Shown here piece after piece: positions 33,948 to 47,100 of a DNA stretch of 64,000 nucleotides. This DNA comes from Procambarus clarkii. Taxonomy: Eukaryota > Arthropoda > Malacostraca > Decapoda > Cambaridae. Location of the stretch: the NCBI RefSeq assembly GCF_040958095.1, contig NC_091181.1:27554904-27618903 (forward strand), read 5' to 3'. Each line of letters starts with the position of its first letter. Position 1 is the stretch's first letter. Under the pieces are notes generated by a model. That model did not search any database. It saw only the letters and a list, made by a program, of their open reading frames with translations, and had not been told where the DNA came from. A program made the position numbers and the translations under genes.

Positions 33948-34240
33948 CTACTTTGACCCATCAATGGACACTAAGCTAACTGTTGATGTAGGTCCTGTTG
34001 GCTTAGGTGTTGTTTTAGCCCAACACAAACCTGGTCAACCAGATTCCATAGTAGTAATTTCCTACGGCAGCTGTTCTCTCACAAATGTTGAACAGTACAG
34101 TCAGACAGAGAAAGAAGCTGTTGCCCTTATGTGAACTGTGACCTGTGAACACTTCAATGTGTATCTGCTTGGTGCACCCTCCACCATGATAATCACTCAC
34201 CACAAGCTGTTGGAGACCATCTTCATTAATCAGAAGTCCA
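33948..34240 (+). pseudogene. Ty3/gypsy-type RNase H fragment
   Basis: The plus frame reads TKLTVDVGPVGLGVVLAQHK, then VVISYGSCSLTNVEQYSQTE, KEAVAL, a TGA in place of the expected Trp, then CEHFNVYLLGAP and ITHHKLLETIF. These are the RNase H blocks of gypsy pol (VDASPxGLGAVLxQ, YSQTEKEALA, TDHKPLE). No RT, integrase or LTR is visible beside it. 34395-34500 holds a separate TTARLRLGYKYLWQF-like pol C-terminal scrap. Confidence 0.75.
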
Positions 34241-34899
34241 TGATGGACAATTATATTACTACTTGAGGGCAGCAATATTCCGAGGTCAACGAAATCTCGT
34301 AGACTTGAGGCAAAGCGAAATTCACACCAGTTAGTCCATCTATCATTATTCTATTATGCAGGAAGACCCGCACGTCTATGGGTCATCCAATAAGGTTAGC
34401 AGACTTCTAGATGTTACCACTGCTAGGCTTAGGCTCGGCTACAAGTACCTCTGGCAGTTTGCAACATCTGCTTATCCAGATTAGACTAAATGCAAACTCA
34501 GCAGAACTATTCACATACTTTGCACCGTTATATAATGTAATGTGGAAAAAATCACAGAATTCAGAGAACACCATCAATGGTGTCCAAGAAATGTTTTAAG
34601 TACAGTACTTCATTCATAATGATGTACTGCCAGAAATCTTTGCGAAGTATCTAAAATTTGTTTACTGTAGGTAATGCATGCACATGACTGTATAGATGCC
34701 ACCCAGTTAGGTGGGTGTGCAACAAGATTATTAACTGTGTAACTTGCCGCAGTACTAAAGTGCTTTATAAAGAGACTGTTGTGAGCCTCTTGTTAAATTA
34801 CTTGAGATATAAAAAGATTATTGATATGTACAGTACTGTTTATGTATTTGTGTACATAAATGCATATATATGTACATGTGTATTTAATATTAACAATTG

Positions 34900-35045
34900 T
34901 GTAACTAGCTTCACAAGATTGTCACCTGCTTAGCTAAACGAACTATGGGGTTCAGTTCCTGAACCAATTATGTGGCTCTGTAACCCTTTCCACCACTGCC
35001 CACGGGATGGGTATGGGGTGCATAATGAATGAAATAGAAATAACT
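34900..35045 (-). repeat. Dispersed repeat R1
   Basis: GTAACTAGCTTCACAAGATT ... TTAGCTAAACGAAC ... CACTGCCCACGGGATGGGTA then TGGGGTGCATAATGAAT. It ends about 20 bases before the first recognised exon of the MFSD6-like gene. Confidence 0.85.
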
Positions 35046-35067
35046 TGCTCATAACCTCCCACGACAG

Positions 35068-35172
35068 GCTCGGTTGAGGCAGGCAAAGGTTGGAGCACCT
35101 GGCTGAAGAAGGAGCTGACATGGAAGAAAGAACTTATACTCATCAAAGTTATCCAGTTCCTTTACTCCGGAG
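35068..35172 (+). CDS. MFSD6-like exon: cytoplasmic N-terminus and first helix
   Basis: Acceptor CACGACAG (AG at 35066-35067), donor GGAG|GTGAGT at 35173. Translation in the joined frame is GSVEAGKGWSTWLKKELTWK then KELILIKVIQFLYSG. It has no in-frame ATG, so an upstream exon must exist. An alternative acceptor 14 bases further in (AGGCAG) would change phase, so the 5' boundary is less certain than the donor. Confidence 0.75.
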
Positions 35173-38100
35173 GTGAGTACTAGGTGCTGAGATCACTTGA
35201 CATAGAAGGACATTAATAATCTTAATTATTTCCAACACAAGTATATCCAGCAGGAAATACTGTATAGTAATTAAGCACAGTTGTTTATTCTCATTAAATA
35301 TAAAAAATATTTAAATCGGTGGCAAGCCAGATGTTGTCCATAACGAATATTTGTTTAATTAGCTAGTAATTAATTCACCATATAACTTGGTCATTTACAT
35401 TATAATACTGTACCCTCATGATGTATAGCTTAATGGGCCGGGTGCACAAAAATATTCGTCCAAATATGAAATATACAGTAGTGAAAGCTGTTAAATAATT
35501 CTCATGTTATTTGGCATCAGTGTCATGAAAATTTCATCCCAATATGTTAAGAAATGGATTTTATACGAATTTACAAAAAACAAAAGCGTTTTGCAACCAG
35601 TAATAATGTTAACAATAACTCTTCCTAGTTAGTGGAACTCATTAATAATGCAGTGATTAAGAGATGCAAGCACCTGTCTGTTGCACAAAAAAAAAAAGAG
35701 TAGTAGCTGTAAGGAGGGTCCACAAAGTGGATATGTAGCTGATGTCTTCTAGGATTGCTGATTGCCACCTGGAGGGCAAAATTTCACACAAATAATAATG
35801 AGTAAGTATGTTATGTTGCTGTATTTTATTATATACAGTACTGTATCATATAAATACATTGCCCAAATGCCAATATTTCTTATGTCTACCAATTTTGATT
35901 TTTTTCTCATCTGATATTATTGTGGCATCTACATTTGGAGAATGCATACCCATCACTAAGTATGTGAAGTTGGAACGAAATGGGTCAACATGTAATTCAG
36001 CCACAGACAGCAGAACTTTTGACTTGGAATTTTTTTGGCCAACTTATTCACAGATTTCAAACTCAATTTTCTTTGTCTCTTTAGGTTGTTTTTGCTGAAT
36101 GGGGACCAGATAAGGGCTTTATCACTTATATGAAGTATACTTATATATCCTCTAACCCATTATAATTATGCCTATATTTAGTTTTTTGATGAGGGTTATT
36201 TTTCTTGACATCATTTCAACACATATTGGTTATCTTGAGATGATTTCGGGGCTTAGCATCCCCGCGGCCCGGTCCTCGACCAGGCCTCCTTTTTGTTACC
36301 CCCAGGAAGCAGCCTGTAGCAGCTGACTAACTCCCAGGTACCTATTTACTGCTAGGTAACATAGGCATCAGGGTGAAAGAAACATTTTGCCCATTTGTCT
36401 TCGCTTCCACCGGGGATCAAACCCAGAACTACGAATCCGAAGCACTGTCCACCCAGCTGTCAGGCGCCTATTGACCTACAACTTTCACATATTTGAGTAT
36501 GAATGCTAAGAAATATTTATTAAAACTTACAAGATATAACATCAGTTCAAACTACTGTACTATATTTATTGTCAAGAACTTTACCTTCATTTTTCTGTAT
36601 GAACAGGATTTTCAACTTTGAGACTGAATTAAAAAATCAGTTTCTGAGAGATTCCCACCATTTTTACATAATATGTACAAACTTCTTAGTTCTAAGATTT
36701 CCAGAAAACCGTTTATTCATAACCCATAACTTTGGGAGTTATATATTTTTGGGTATAAATTTTGTGTATACAGTATTTTGAAGGCCACATTGACCACATT
36801 TTTTGTTTGTTTAGGAAAATGAACATTATGTCCCATTCTAAGTCCATAATGAATAAAATAAAAATTGGTGACATTAAAAAGAATTTAACACTTTGGCGTG
36901 CCCCACGCGCCACCCTATATATTATGTGAGAAATCTTTAAAGAATTCTGATAAAGAAAGAGATCTAGGAGTGGTTCTAGATAGAAAACTATCACCTGAGG
37001 ACCACATAAAGAATATTGTGCAAGGAGCCTATGCTATGCTTTCTAACTTCAGAATTGCATTTAAATACATGGATGGCGATATACTAAAGAAATTGTTCAT
37101 GACTTTTGTTAGGCCAAAGCTAGAATATGCAGCTGTTGTGTGGTGCCCATATCTTAAGAAGCACATCAACAAACTGGAAAAGGTGCAAAGACATGCTACT
37201 AAGTGGCTCCCAGAACTGAAGGGCAAGAGCTACGAGGAGAGGTTAGAAGCATTAAATATGCCAAAACTAGAAGAAAGAAGAAAAAGAGGTGATATGATCA
37301 CTACATACAAAATAGTAACAGGAATTGACAAAATCGACAGGGAAGACTTCCTGAGACCTGGAACTTCAAGAACAAGAGGTCATAGATTTAAACTAGCTAA
37401 ACACAGATGCCGAAGAAATATAAGAAAATTCACCTTCGCAAATAGAGTGGTAGACGGTTGGAACAAGTTAAGTGAGAAGGTGGTGGAGGCCAAGACCGTC
37501 AGTAGTTTCAAAGCGTTATATGACAAAGAGTGCTGGGAAGACGGGACACCACGAGCGTAGCTCTCATCCTGTAACTACACTTAGGTAATTACACTTAGGT
37601 AATTACCCCTCAACTGTGCGATTTGGGTCCCAGCGTTTCACGGGAGCGCGCGTTAATTCTGAAAAGTGTATACTCTCTTCAACTTTGTCACCTTAATTCT
37701 CGTCCTACGAGATTAAATTTGGTATCATTGTGTTTGCAATAGAATTCTCTACAGCACTAAATGCATATAAACTCCAAAAGCCCGGCTAATTACCCACAGC
37801 AAACAGAGAAAGTGCGAACGAGTTACCCAGGAGCGCGCAAAAGCGATAAAATGTGTTCACTCTTTTCACTCTGGTAACCTCAATTTTCGTCCTAAGTCTT
37901 TCATTTTGGTATCAATGGGTTCGCAATAGAATTCTCTAGAGGAACATTAGCATATAAAGTAAAAAACCTGGTCACGCTCCACCCGCCGACGAGTTGAAGA
38001 CGGGCCACACGTTAACTGCGAGTGAGCGCCCAGATGCCTTCCAGCTACACTCCCAATTCCTGCCCACAAATGTTTAGTATTTAGTATTTTAGTATATGTA

Positions 38101-41100
38101 GTATTATAGTTTAGTATTTTTTGTGTAGTAGTTGTACATCACATAAGCATTGTAGATAGCCATTTGCACAAAATAGATGGTCATTTTCTTCGTCCATTTG
38201 TGAGTTTTCCTTATGAAGTGATAATATTTGATCATTTGGTCAAAGTGGTCAACACCTTTCATGGTTGTATTGTAGTCACAGATTGCATTCGGCTTGTTGA
38301 CAGTTACCAAATAGTCCCCAAAAAATCGGATAAAAACCTGATTTTTGGCAATTATTTTAGTGGATGACGCAATGTTGCGTCATCCCCAAGATTACCGACA
38401 GTAAACGGATGACGCAATGCTGCGTCATGCCCGGGCGAAAGTGTTAAAATTGTGAAATTTTTCAAATTTTTTTTATTGATTTTTTCTGTTCATGTTATAA
38501 TGTTAATCCATTGGGAAAAGTTGGAGCATTTACCATGTAGATTATGCACACAAAATTTGAGTGTTTGAGGAAGGTTGAGAAGATGTGCATCCGTCCCCTT
38601 AATGATATGCAAGTTAATATTCTACAGCCGGGTATTGTTTCAGTCTTGAATATACAGTGCAATACTGTACTGTATATGCCATCTTTAATAAAAATATTCA
38701 AAATCCTAATATGATATATTTTCTGTGGGGAGCCCCTCTGGCTCCCTAGAGCTATCGGACTGATATACGCTATATTAGTCTGGGGCATCAGTCAATGGAG
38801 TTCTGTCTACTGGGGACCACAAGCCAGAACCTGGTCCCCCTCAGAGAGGCACAGGGAGCAATGGCCTATAGAAACCCCCATACGTTTGGGAGCATTCCAT
38901 GTCTGCCATTGACTGGGGTTAGGCACCCAGAAAGGTAGGCATAACAAAACAAACCCCACCCGGTAAGAAATTGCAGCCGAAGACCAAACAGAGACAGAAC
39001 TGCCAAAAAAAACATAAGGACACAAGCAAACAAACAAACATCATTCTCTTTGCAGGGTTTGCAGTTGTAGGGGGAGGGGTTTTCTTATCCCGCCCTTTCC
39101 TGTATGAGTATGATTTGGGGTTGGCTCCTCCCCAGGTTCGGTTCCGGGTTCCCTTGGGTTCCTCGGCTCCTTCATTCCGGAGGTTTTCTGCCTTTCCAAT
39201 CCTACCTAAGGTGGTTCGGGAGGCTATTGAGGCACAACTTCTGCATGACCCAGATTTGCTTCTGTGATGGATCCGTCCTTGTTTGAGTATGGTTCTTCTT
39301 CCCCATATTGGGTGCGTTGTGAGGTTCGTGAGTCATCCTGGCTTGCCGACTGCCCTTTCTTTTCCCAAGGAGCGTGGCACGGGTTTTGTCAGATCCGCAT
39401 AACCTTTCGTGGGTCGCGATGGGGGCAAGGCTCGCGCTGTTTGCTCACACCTGGTTCCACGATTTGTGGGCATTTTGGGTCGTGTCCTCCAGCCTGTGGT
39501 GGCATTGGGCGGCTCCTCTTTTGGGGTGTTCGGGGCTGGTGGGGTAGGTTTCTTTTCTTTTGCTCCGTCTGGTCATTTTGAAGTGGGTACACTGGAACGT
39601 GGCAGAAATGACCCCGTCCCTTAGGCATGTTTCCCACCTGTTTCTAGTGCCGAAACGGGACTGTGTGGATCTGCATTCATTCTGGCCTTATCCCGTTTGA
39701 GCCCCTTGAGTCCTTGCCCCTCCTTTCGGATGACCACTCTGTCCCAAGTCCGGCTCATGGTGTGTCTGAACCTCCGGGACGCGTATTGGGACATTCTGAT
39801 TCATCTGGGGTACAAGGATTGGCTAGGTTTCATTGTGGGGGCAGCAGGCTTACCGATTTCATTGCCTTTCTTTTGGTTTGAATCTGGCACCTCGCATATT
39901 GACAAGTCTTACCCGGATCATAGCGACCCGTCTGCGTTGGCTAGGGGTTTGGGTTCTGGCCTACCTCTACGACTGGTTGGTGTGGGCTCTGTCTTTCCGT
40001 CAGGCTCAGAGCACTGTGCGCGAGTTTGCAGTGGTTTGGCTGTAGCTTTGGAAGGTTTGAGTCGCTTGGGGTTCTACGATCTGGCTCAATTTGGGCTGCT
40101 CTCCAGTGTGGTTCATTGTCTGAACCGCAGGGGTTCTTTTTGGTCTTTAGCTCTTTTGGGGCTGGTCACTTCGAGTTCTTGTCTGCTGGATTCTTGGGGT
40201 TTGGCTCTCTGTGCTGTTCATATCTGGGGAGTGTCCAATGTCCTGGTGAACCGCCTGTCTCGGTTCATTCCCCCTTTCTCCGGAATGCACGGTCAATACC
40301 AACTCATTCAGTTGGCTCTGCCGGATGTACGGGCTCCCGGAGGTAGACATCTTTGCGTCGGCATGGTCTCGGCGTCTCCCGATATACGTGGTGCCCTTCC
40401 CCAACTGCAGAGACGATGCGTTGGATGCCTTTCGGCAAGACTGGATGAGGTGGGGTTACCTAAACCCCTTCTCCCTGGTCCAGCTGTTGCTTTCGATTCT
40501 AGCTCTTTTTAGAGTCTTAGCGAGGGAGAGTCATCCTTGTGGCCCCTTGGTGGCCGGCCCAGCCTTGTTTCAGGTGCTGCTTGCTCGATGTCTGAACCCA
40601 GGACATTTTCCATAGCTCCGCCTCTTTCAGCAGATCGGTCCAGTCTTGTGCATGACTGGTTTGGTTTACTCCTCTGCTCTTCACGTCTGATCTTTTTGAC
40701 CACTTGTGTAGTGGTATACTGGTATACATAGTGGGCCAGCCAGAGGCTTGGAGCCCATGCAGGAATTTCCCCTGCAAAAAAAAAAAAAAGCAAAAAAAAA
40801 AAAAAACATGATGAGGTGGCCTCTTGGATGGTGTCCCACTTGCGAGCTTCATCTTGGCAACAGTATGAAGTTTCCTGGTGTTCTTTTTGTCATTTTCTCT
40901 CTTCATAGGTTGTCTTCAATTTCTGATCGGGTTGTTTTGTCCTTTCTCTATTGGCTTTTCAGGATCATCATTTAATACCCAATACTGTTGCCTTTTATCA
41001 TGCAGCGCTGGTGGAGCCGCTCCAGCTTGTGTTCAAGGTGGATGTCACTTTGGCCCCGTTTCGCAAGCATTCTCATGCTTTGTTTCACCTCCAGCCTACT

Positions 41101-44100
41101 CATGTGCCGCCTGAGCCATCCTGGTTCTTGGACCGGGTGCTCTCTTTTCATTCTTCTCCTTGGATCGTGATGGCCCTTTCGGTTCAAGATTGTTTCTCCA
41201 AGTCTGTTTCTGTTGGCATTGGCTTTTGGGGGTCGGGTTGGTGAGCTTTATGCTCTCCTTTGGTGCAGGGGTTTCTGCTCTTTCGGTCCTGGTGATCAGT
41301 TTGTTCGTTTGCAGCCGTCTCCTTCTTTTCTGGCGAAGAATGAGATGGCGGCCTTCCGGAGGTCATTAATGGGTCATTAATGCTTGGTTGGTCATGCCAG
41401 TGGGTGCATCATGTGTTGTGTCCCATTGCAACTCTCGCCGTTACCTGAGTTCCTCGTCTTCTGTGGCCGGGGACACGCTTTAGATTGATCCGATTTCCAT
41501 CGTTCCCTGATCCAGGGCTCGGGTCTCCCATGTCATCTGCAGAGTTCTAAAGTCTAGCCAGCTTACGGTCTACCCTCCTGCCCATGACATTCATAAGTTT
41601 TCTGCTTTGGCTGCCGTGTTCGGCAACGTGTCTTGGGCTGACATTCAGTCACGGGGATTTTGAAGGTTGACCAGGGTCCTGGCCGCCCGTCATCTGGTCA
41701 ATATTCCTGGTCCCTGTCGTTCTTGTGTCTTTGAGTTGCAGGTTGCATCCAGTTATCTCGACTTCGAGTTAATGTGCATGTGGCGGCCGCCTCCTGGGTC
41801 GACGTCCCTCTTTTACTTGTCTTTGATTAGGTAGCTCCAGGGAGCCAGAGGGGCTCTCCACAGAAAACCAGTGTTGAATGTAATGAAACACCATTTTCTG
41901 GGTGAGCCCCAGAGGCTCCCTGGTACCCTTCTTCCCTCCGGTCGACAGTTTTGTTTTGCTTTTGATGCTCAACCTCTGAACTAAAGGTGTAATTAGCCAG
42001 CATGTGGGGGGGGGGCTCCCCCTCCTCCTCCTCTTGGAAAGGGGAGGGCTGCACGGACAAGCAGCGTGACGGTGGTGAATGATGATTGTTTATTTCCTTA
42101 TGTTTTTTGGGGGAGTTCTGTCTGTCTGTTTGATCTTCAGTTGCAATTTCTTACCAGGTGGGATCTGTTTTGTTATGCCTACCTTTCTGGGTGCCTAACC
42201 CCAGTCGATGGCAGACATGGAATGCTCCCAAACACATGGGGGTTTCTATAGGCTATTGCTCCCTGTACCTCTCTGAGGGGACCAGGTTCTGGCTCATGGT
42301 CCCCGGTAGGCAGTATGCCATTGACTGATGCCACAGACTAATATAGCGTATATCAGTCCAATAGCTCCAGGGAGCCACTGAGGCTCGCCCAGAAAATGGC
42401 GTTTCATTATATTCAATGCTGGCTTTTATACAATATGATCTTTGTTTTAAAGCTTCACAACAGTCTTGCAAATAAATGTTGCACAAGAAAACTTTAAACA
42501 GTGTATCTTCTGGAAAATATTTGGTGTAGCTGGAACTGGAGTGGAGGTAATGACTGATCATTCTCCTGAACAGGTACGTCATCGATCCTGCCTTACCTGA
42601 CCCTCCACATGCAGGAGCTGGGCCTCACTGTTGCCGAGATCGCTACCGTCTACGCCTTCCTTCCCATCACTTCAATCCTCGGCCCGCCCCTCTCAGGTGC
42701 CCGGCTCTCTCTCTCTCTCTCGCACTCACTGATTTCTTAAATAATTTAAGTAGATGAATGTTATCGACTGATAACTCCAGGAACTGAAAACACTTTATTT
42801 GGAGTTGTATTGTCAGTTACATTGTTCGGGATTGTTTGTTCAAAGGATTGTGGGTTCATATCCTCCTAAGGGCTCCTACTGATTTTCTCAAGACTTCACC
42901 CATTTACTCTACAGTATACAGTGGTGCCTCGGAATACGAGTGTCCCTGTATACGAGTTTTTTGGAATACGAGCAGGATTTGCTTGGAAAATTTGCCTCGA
43001 AAGGCGAGGGTGTTGATACACATACAGGCCGACCTAGCGCATGTGCCTCGCGCCCAGTGACTATCCCGCCTGAATTCTTCACCAGGATTTTCAGTGTTTT
43101 GTTGGATTTTTGCCCATTTGACCATAAAAGTTGTTATTATATATCTCGCCATGGGTCCCACGAAAGCCAGTGGTAAGGATCAAGGCAAGAAAGCGCATGT
43201 GAGGATGACAATAGAGGAAAAACAAGAGATCATTCGAAAGCATGAAAATGGTACATGTGTTGTTGAACTTTGTATGCAGTACAACAAAGACACGTCAACG
43301 ATACGCTCCATACTTAGCTAGAAAAAGGACATTATGAGTGTTAAAGTGGCAAAAAGCCACTTTGGCGCTTTCCAGCAGACCTGCGTCGGCACCAATATTA
43401 TTAAACACACCGCACTCGTGCCCCTCGCGGGAGTCACGAGCAAAAATATTTGTGTAAAATCCATTTATTATCCGATCAACTTGGGAATAGTTTACAAATG
43501 TTTGCCATGAAATTTACGTTTTCTCTAATAGCCGAACAGCTTATAAAAGAAAACGGCGTGGCAGTGAATCATCGTGGTAAAACAATTGTATTATTGACAC
43601 GACGAGTGTAATCGACGTAGTTTTTATATATGTTGCCGGTCGAACGCATCCTTATGTGACCTTTAATACTTATGTTCTTATAGAACATTCTATTGCGAGC
43701 ACATTGGTACAAAAATGAAATACATACATCGACAAATAATGTCAGGACAGTGAATTGAATATACACTTTTCAAAGCAAGTTTCGCCGATATGCCGCCGCG
43801 GGTAACACTTCGGCCACTTCCCACACTGTTTTGGGTGGGCTACGACATTGAATCTATATTTATATGCATATGTCCGTGTAGAGAATTTTATTGCGATTCC
43901 AATGATACCACAATTAGCGATGTAGGACAACTGTAGGCTTCGCAAATATTAAGAGAGTGGAAACATTTTGTTGCTGTTTGGCGCTCTCGGCTAGTGATCT
44001 GAATAGTTTTTTATTTGTTGTTGATAATCCTTATGGTTTGGCGGCATTTTATAGATATGTTCTTATAGACAATTTTATTGCGAACACAGTGATACCAAAT

Positions 44101-47100
44101 TTAAATACGTGCGCCTTCAATTATTATCAGGACAGTCAAAAGAGTGTACACTTTTTCGGTCTTACCGCGTAGGCGCGCGAAGCGCCGAAAGCATCTAGGG
44201 TATGTTTTTTTTTTTGAACGCCGAGAGCGCGAAAGTGTTAAAGTGGCAAAAGGCGTAAGAACAATCGCGAAACAAAGACCACAAATACTTGAGGAAGTGG
44301 AAAAGTTGTTATTAATTTGGATACACAACAAGGAGTTAGTGGGTGATAGTGTTTCAGAGGCCATCATTTGTGAGAAAGCCAGGGTATTGCATGAAGATTG
44401 TAAAGAATACCCCTGGAACGAGTGCAGATATGATAGACTTTAAGGCAAGCAGGGAATGGTTTGACAAATTTAGAAAAATTTAGAAAAAGACTGATGCCTC
44501 ACTACAGAGACATCTTGCGAAGAAGGGAAAAACAATCTTCCATGGACAGATTTGTTGTGAGAAAATCGAGCAGTGAGCCACAACCAGGACCTAGTGGTAT
44601 GCAGCCAAAACGTGCCAGAGAATGCATCCCTGAGAGGTCCTCACTGCCTGATGTTATAATGGAAGGGGACTCCCCTTCCAAACAGTAACACCTCTCCTTC
44701 CCCCTCCTCACCATCTTCCATTCGCCTACAGCAGTCATCAGCAAGGGTAAGTAATAACTTGAACATAGTTTTGTAGGTTTATTTAGATGAATTAGGTATA
44801 AAATTTAGTTTGAAGTGAGGTTTGTGGGTAGTCAGGAATGGATTAATTCATTTCCCATTATTTCTTATGGGGAAATTAGCTTTGGTTTACGAGTTTTCGG
44901 AATACGAGCCGTCTCCAGGAACAGATTAAACTCTTAAACTGAGGTACTCCTGTATGTCTACCTAGTCAAAGGCTCGGAAACAGTAATCTGATTTATTTGT
45001 TTCATTTCATCAATCTGGGATATATATTGACCCAGATAAATGTTGATACACAGTATTATCTCTCCAGTAAGTATCACAGGTCAAAATAGGCAACATATTG
45101 TCAATCACTCTCAAACACTTTTGTTATAATTTATTCAACACAAACCCATAGATAGTAATACTAATGGAATTCCAACCATAATATACAAAAATGTTGCTCA
45201 AGTTCTTGCTGCAGATTGCAGTTGCTTGTGTGTGTGTGTTGCAGGCCTGGTGGCTGACTGTACTGATGGGGTTCTCACAGAAGACCTGCAATTGCACCTT
45301 GCACTTGCAGCAGCCCATGTTGAGTTACCCATAGGGCCAACGACAAGATATTGATATGCCAGTGGCCAAGATAATAACACGAAGTAATGATCTCTTACAC
45401 TATGATATCGTAATCTTTCATTAGGGGTTGTTGTCCTGACCCAAATGACAGTAGTTAGATTAATTAGTACTGTAGTTAGTAGTTAGAACGTTATGGGGTC
45501 ATTCACAGCATTTATATCGGGTGCAAGAGATGGTGTCAAGTAAGAGTAAAAAAGAGAGAGAGAGTATTACCTCCACAAGAGGAAAACACGCACACCCAGC
45601 AGGATATGGTCCCACGGGTTTAGTTTAGTTTAGTTCATTTATTATGCACCCCATACCAATCTTGTGGGTAGCAATGGAAAAGGTTAGAGAGGCATATACA
45701 GGGCTCCAATGCATAACGAAAACTTGGTCTTTGCCACAGGCAACAGAATGATTCTAACTAAATTCACTCGTAACTCTTTGGCACTGGCAAACACAGGGAA
45801 AATCGACTAGTATACGGCAGTATATTTATAACAGACTTGTTAGGCGAAAATACAAGTGGTGCACAGTACTGAATATATCGTATTACAGAATTGCAAAAGA
45901 TCAGAGTACACAACAGTGATATACTGTACAGTATATATGTATTACAATACCTACCCTTTCTGGGGGAGCCCCGTCGGCTCCCCGGAGCTATCCCAGGCTG
46001 ATATGCTAATGTCAGACTTTGGCATCAGTCATGTGTATGGAGTTCTTAGGCCTACCGGGGACCACGGCCAGAACCGGGCCCCCTCAGAGAGGCAAGGGGA
46101 GCAATGGCCTATAGAAGCCCCCGTGTAGTTGGAAGCATTCTATGTCTGCCATCGACCGGAACAGGCACCCAGAAAGGTAAGCGCCCCAAAACAAACCCCT
46201 ATTCTGGTTAAAATTGCTACCTAATACCGAACTAGTGGATAGAACTCCCCAACCGAAAACAAGCAAATTAGTGTGACGTCACACACTGCCGCGCCGCTGT
46301 CTGCGCAGCTCCCCCCTCCCCGGGAGGGGGAAGGGGGAGCCCCAGACCCCCCGCGCCGGCTACCCACACCTCAGTTCTTGAGGCTGATGCTATTGGCGGT
46401 GGTCGTGTGCTCTGGCTCCGGTGTCGCTACTGCACTGTGCTTTGAGTGTGGTGTTAGTTTTGTGGGTGCGAGAGCCAGGAGTTATCTTCAGTACTCGGGC
46501 TGCATGCGCCTAGGGCTGCCTTCCCTAGGTGCCCTGTAAGTACTGCCCTTGGGGCTTGGGGCCACCTTCCACAGGCTCCTCGGGGTCTGCCTCTGCTGGT
46601 CCGTTTTACCTTTCGGTTTTTCGGCCGCCTGTTGGGCTCTTGGGTGTTCTGTTCTCCCTTGTTACCGGCAGGTAAGAGGCAGTTTGCACTGGTAGGGGCG
46701 CAGGGTGCTGCTCAGCTTGTAATTCCCGACATCGCGGCCGGCTCTGTTCCTTGGGATTCGCTGTCCTCTTGCGGGGTTTTGTTTTTCTTTTTGTTTTTTG
46801 CCTGGTGGGGGGTTCTGTCATTTTATTCAGTTTGTTTTTGCCCTTCCACTGTTCTCCTCGGTGGCGCCCCCTGCTAGGTCCCCGTGAGTGTACACGTCCC
46901 TGGGGTTCAGCTTTAGAAGTTTGCTTGGTAGTTTTGGGCGCCGGTTTGCAGCACCCTGCCTGGGACTACCTGAGCGCGAGTCCTCTTAAAGTAAACGCTC
47001 AGGACCCTGGGAATCCCCTAGGGGGCGCGTGGGTCCGATGGATGTGACCCCGGAGTCCCCACTCGCTGTGTGCGAGTTTGAGGGTTGCTCGGTCCCCTTG

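Larger units (their letters stand above)
36889..38443 (-). mobile_element. piggyBac-like element 1 (with LINE C insert)
   Basis: Flanked by TTAA on both sides (36885-36888 and 38444-38447), the piggyBac target. Ends are CACTTTGGCG (left) and CGCCCGGG...GAAAGTG (right, reverse complement CACTTTCGCC). It contains a transposase scrap on the minus strand (38104-38310), two hairpin repeats GATGACGCAATGTTGCGTCA near 38364 and 38408, and two ~180-bp-spaced subterminal repeats. A LINE C copy (36907-37605) has inserted near its left end. Confidence 0.8.

Noticed and set aside
45244..45316. Extra exon of the MFSD6-like gene
   Set aside because: Only 14 bases match the true exon, and the GLVADRFGR loop is lost after GLVAD. 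The direct join 42696 to 53299 gives the full motif. Reported as a duplicated edge instead.
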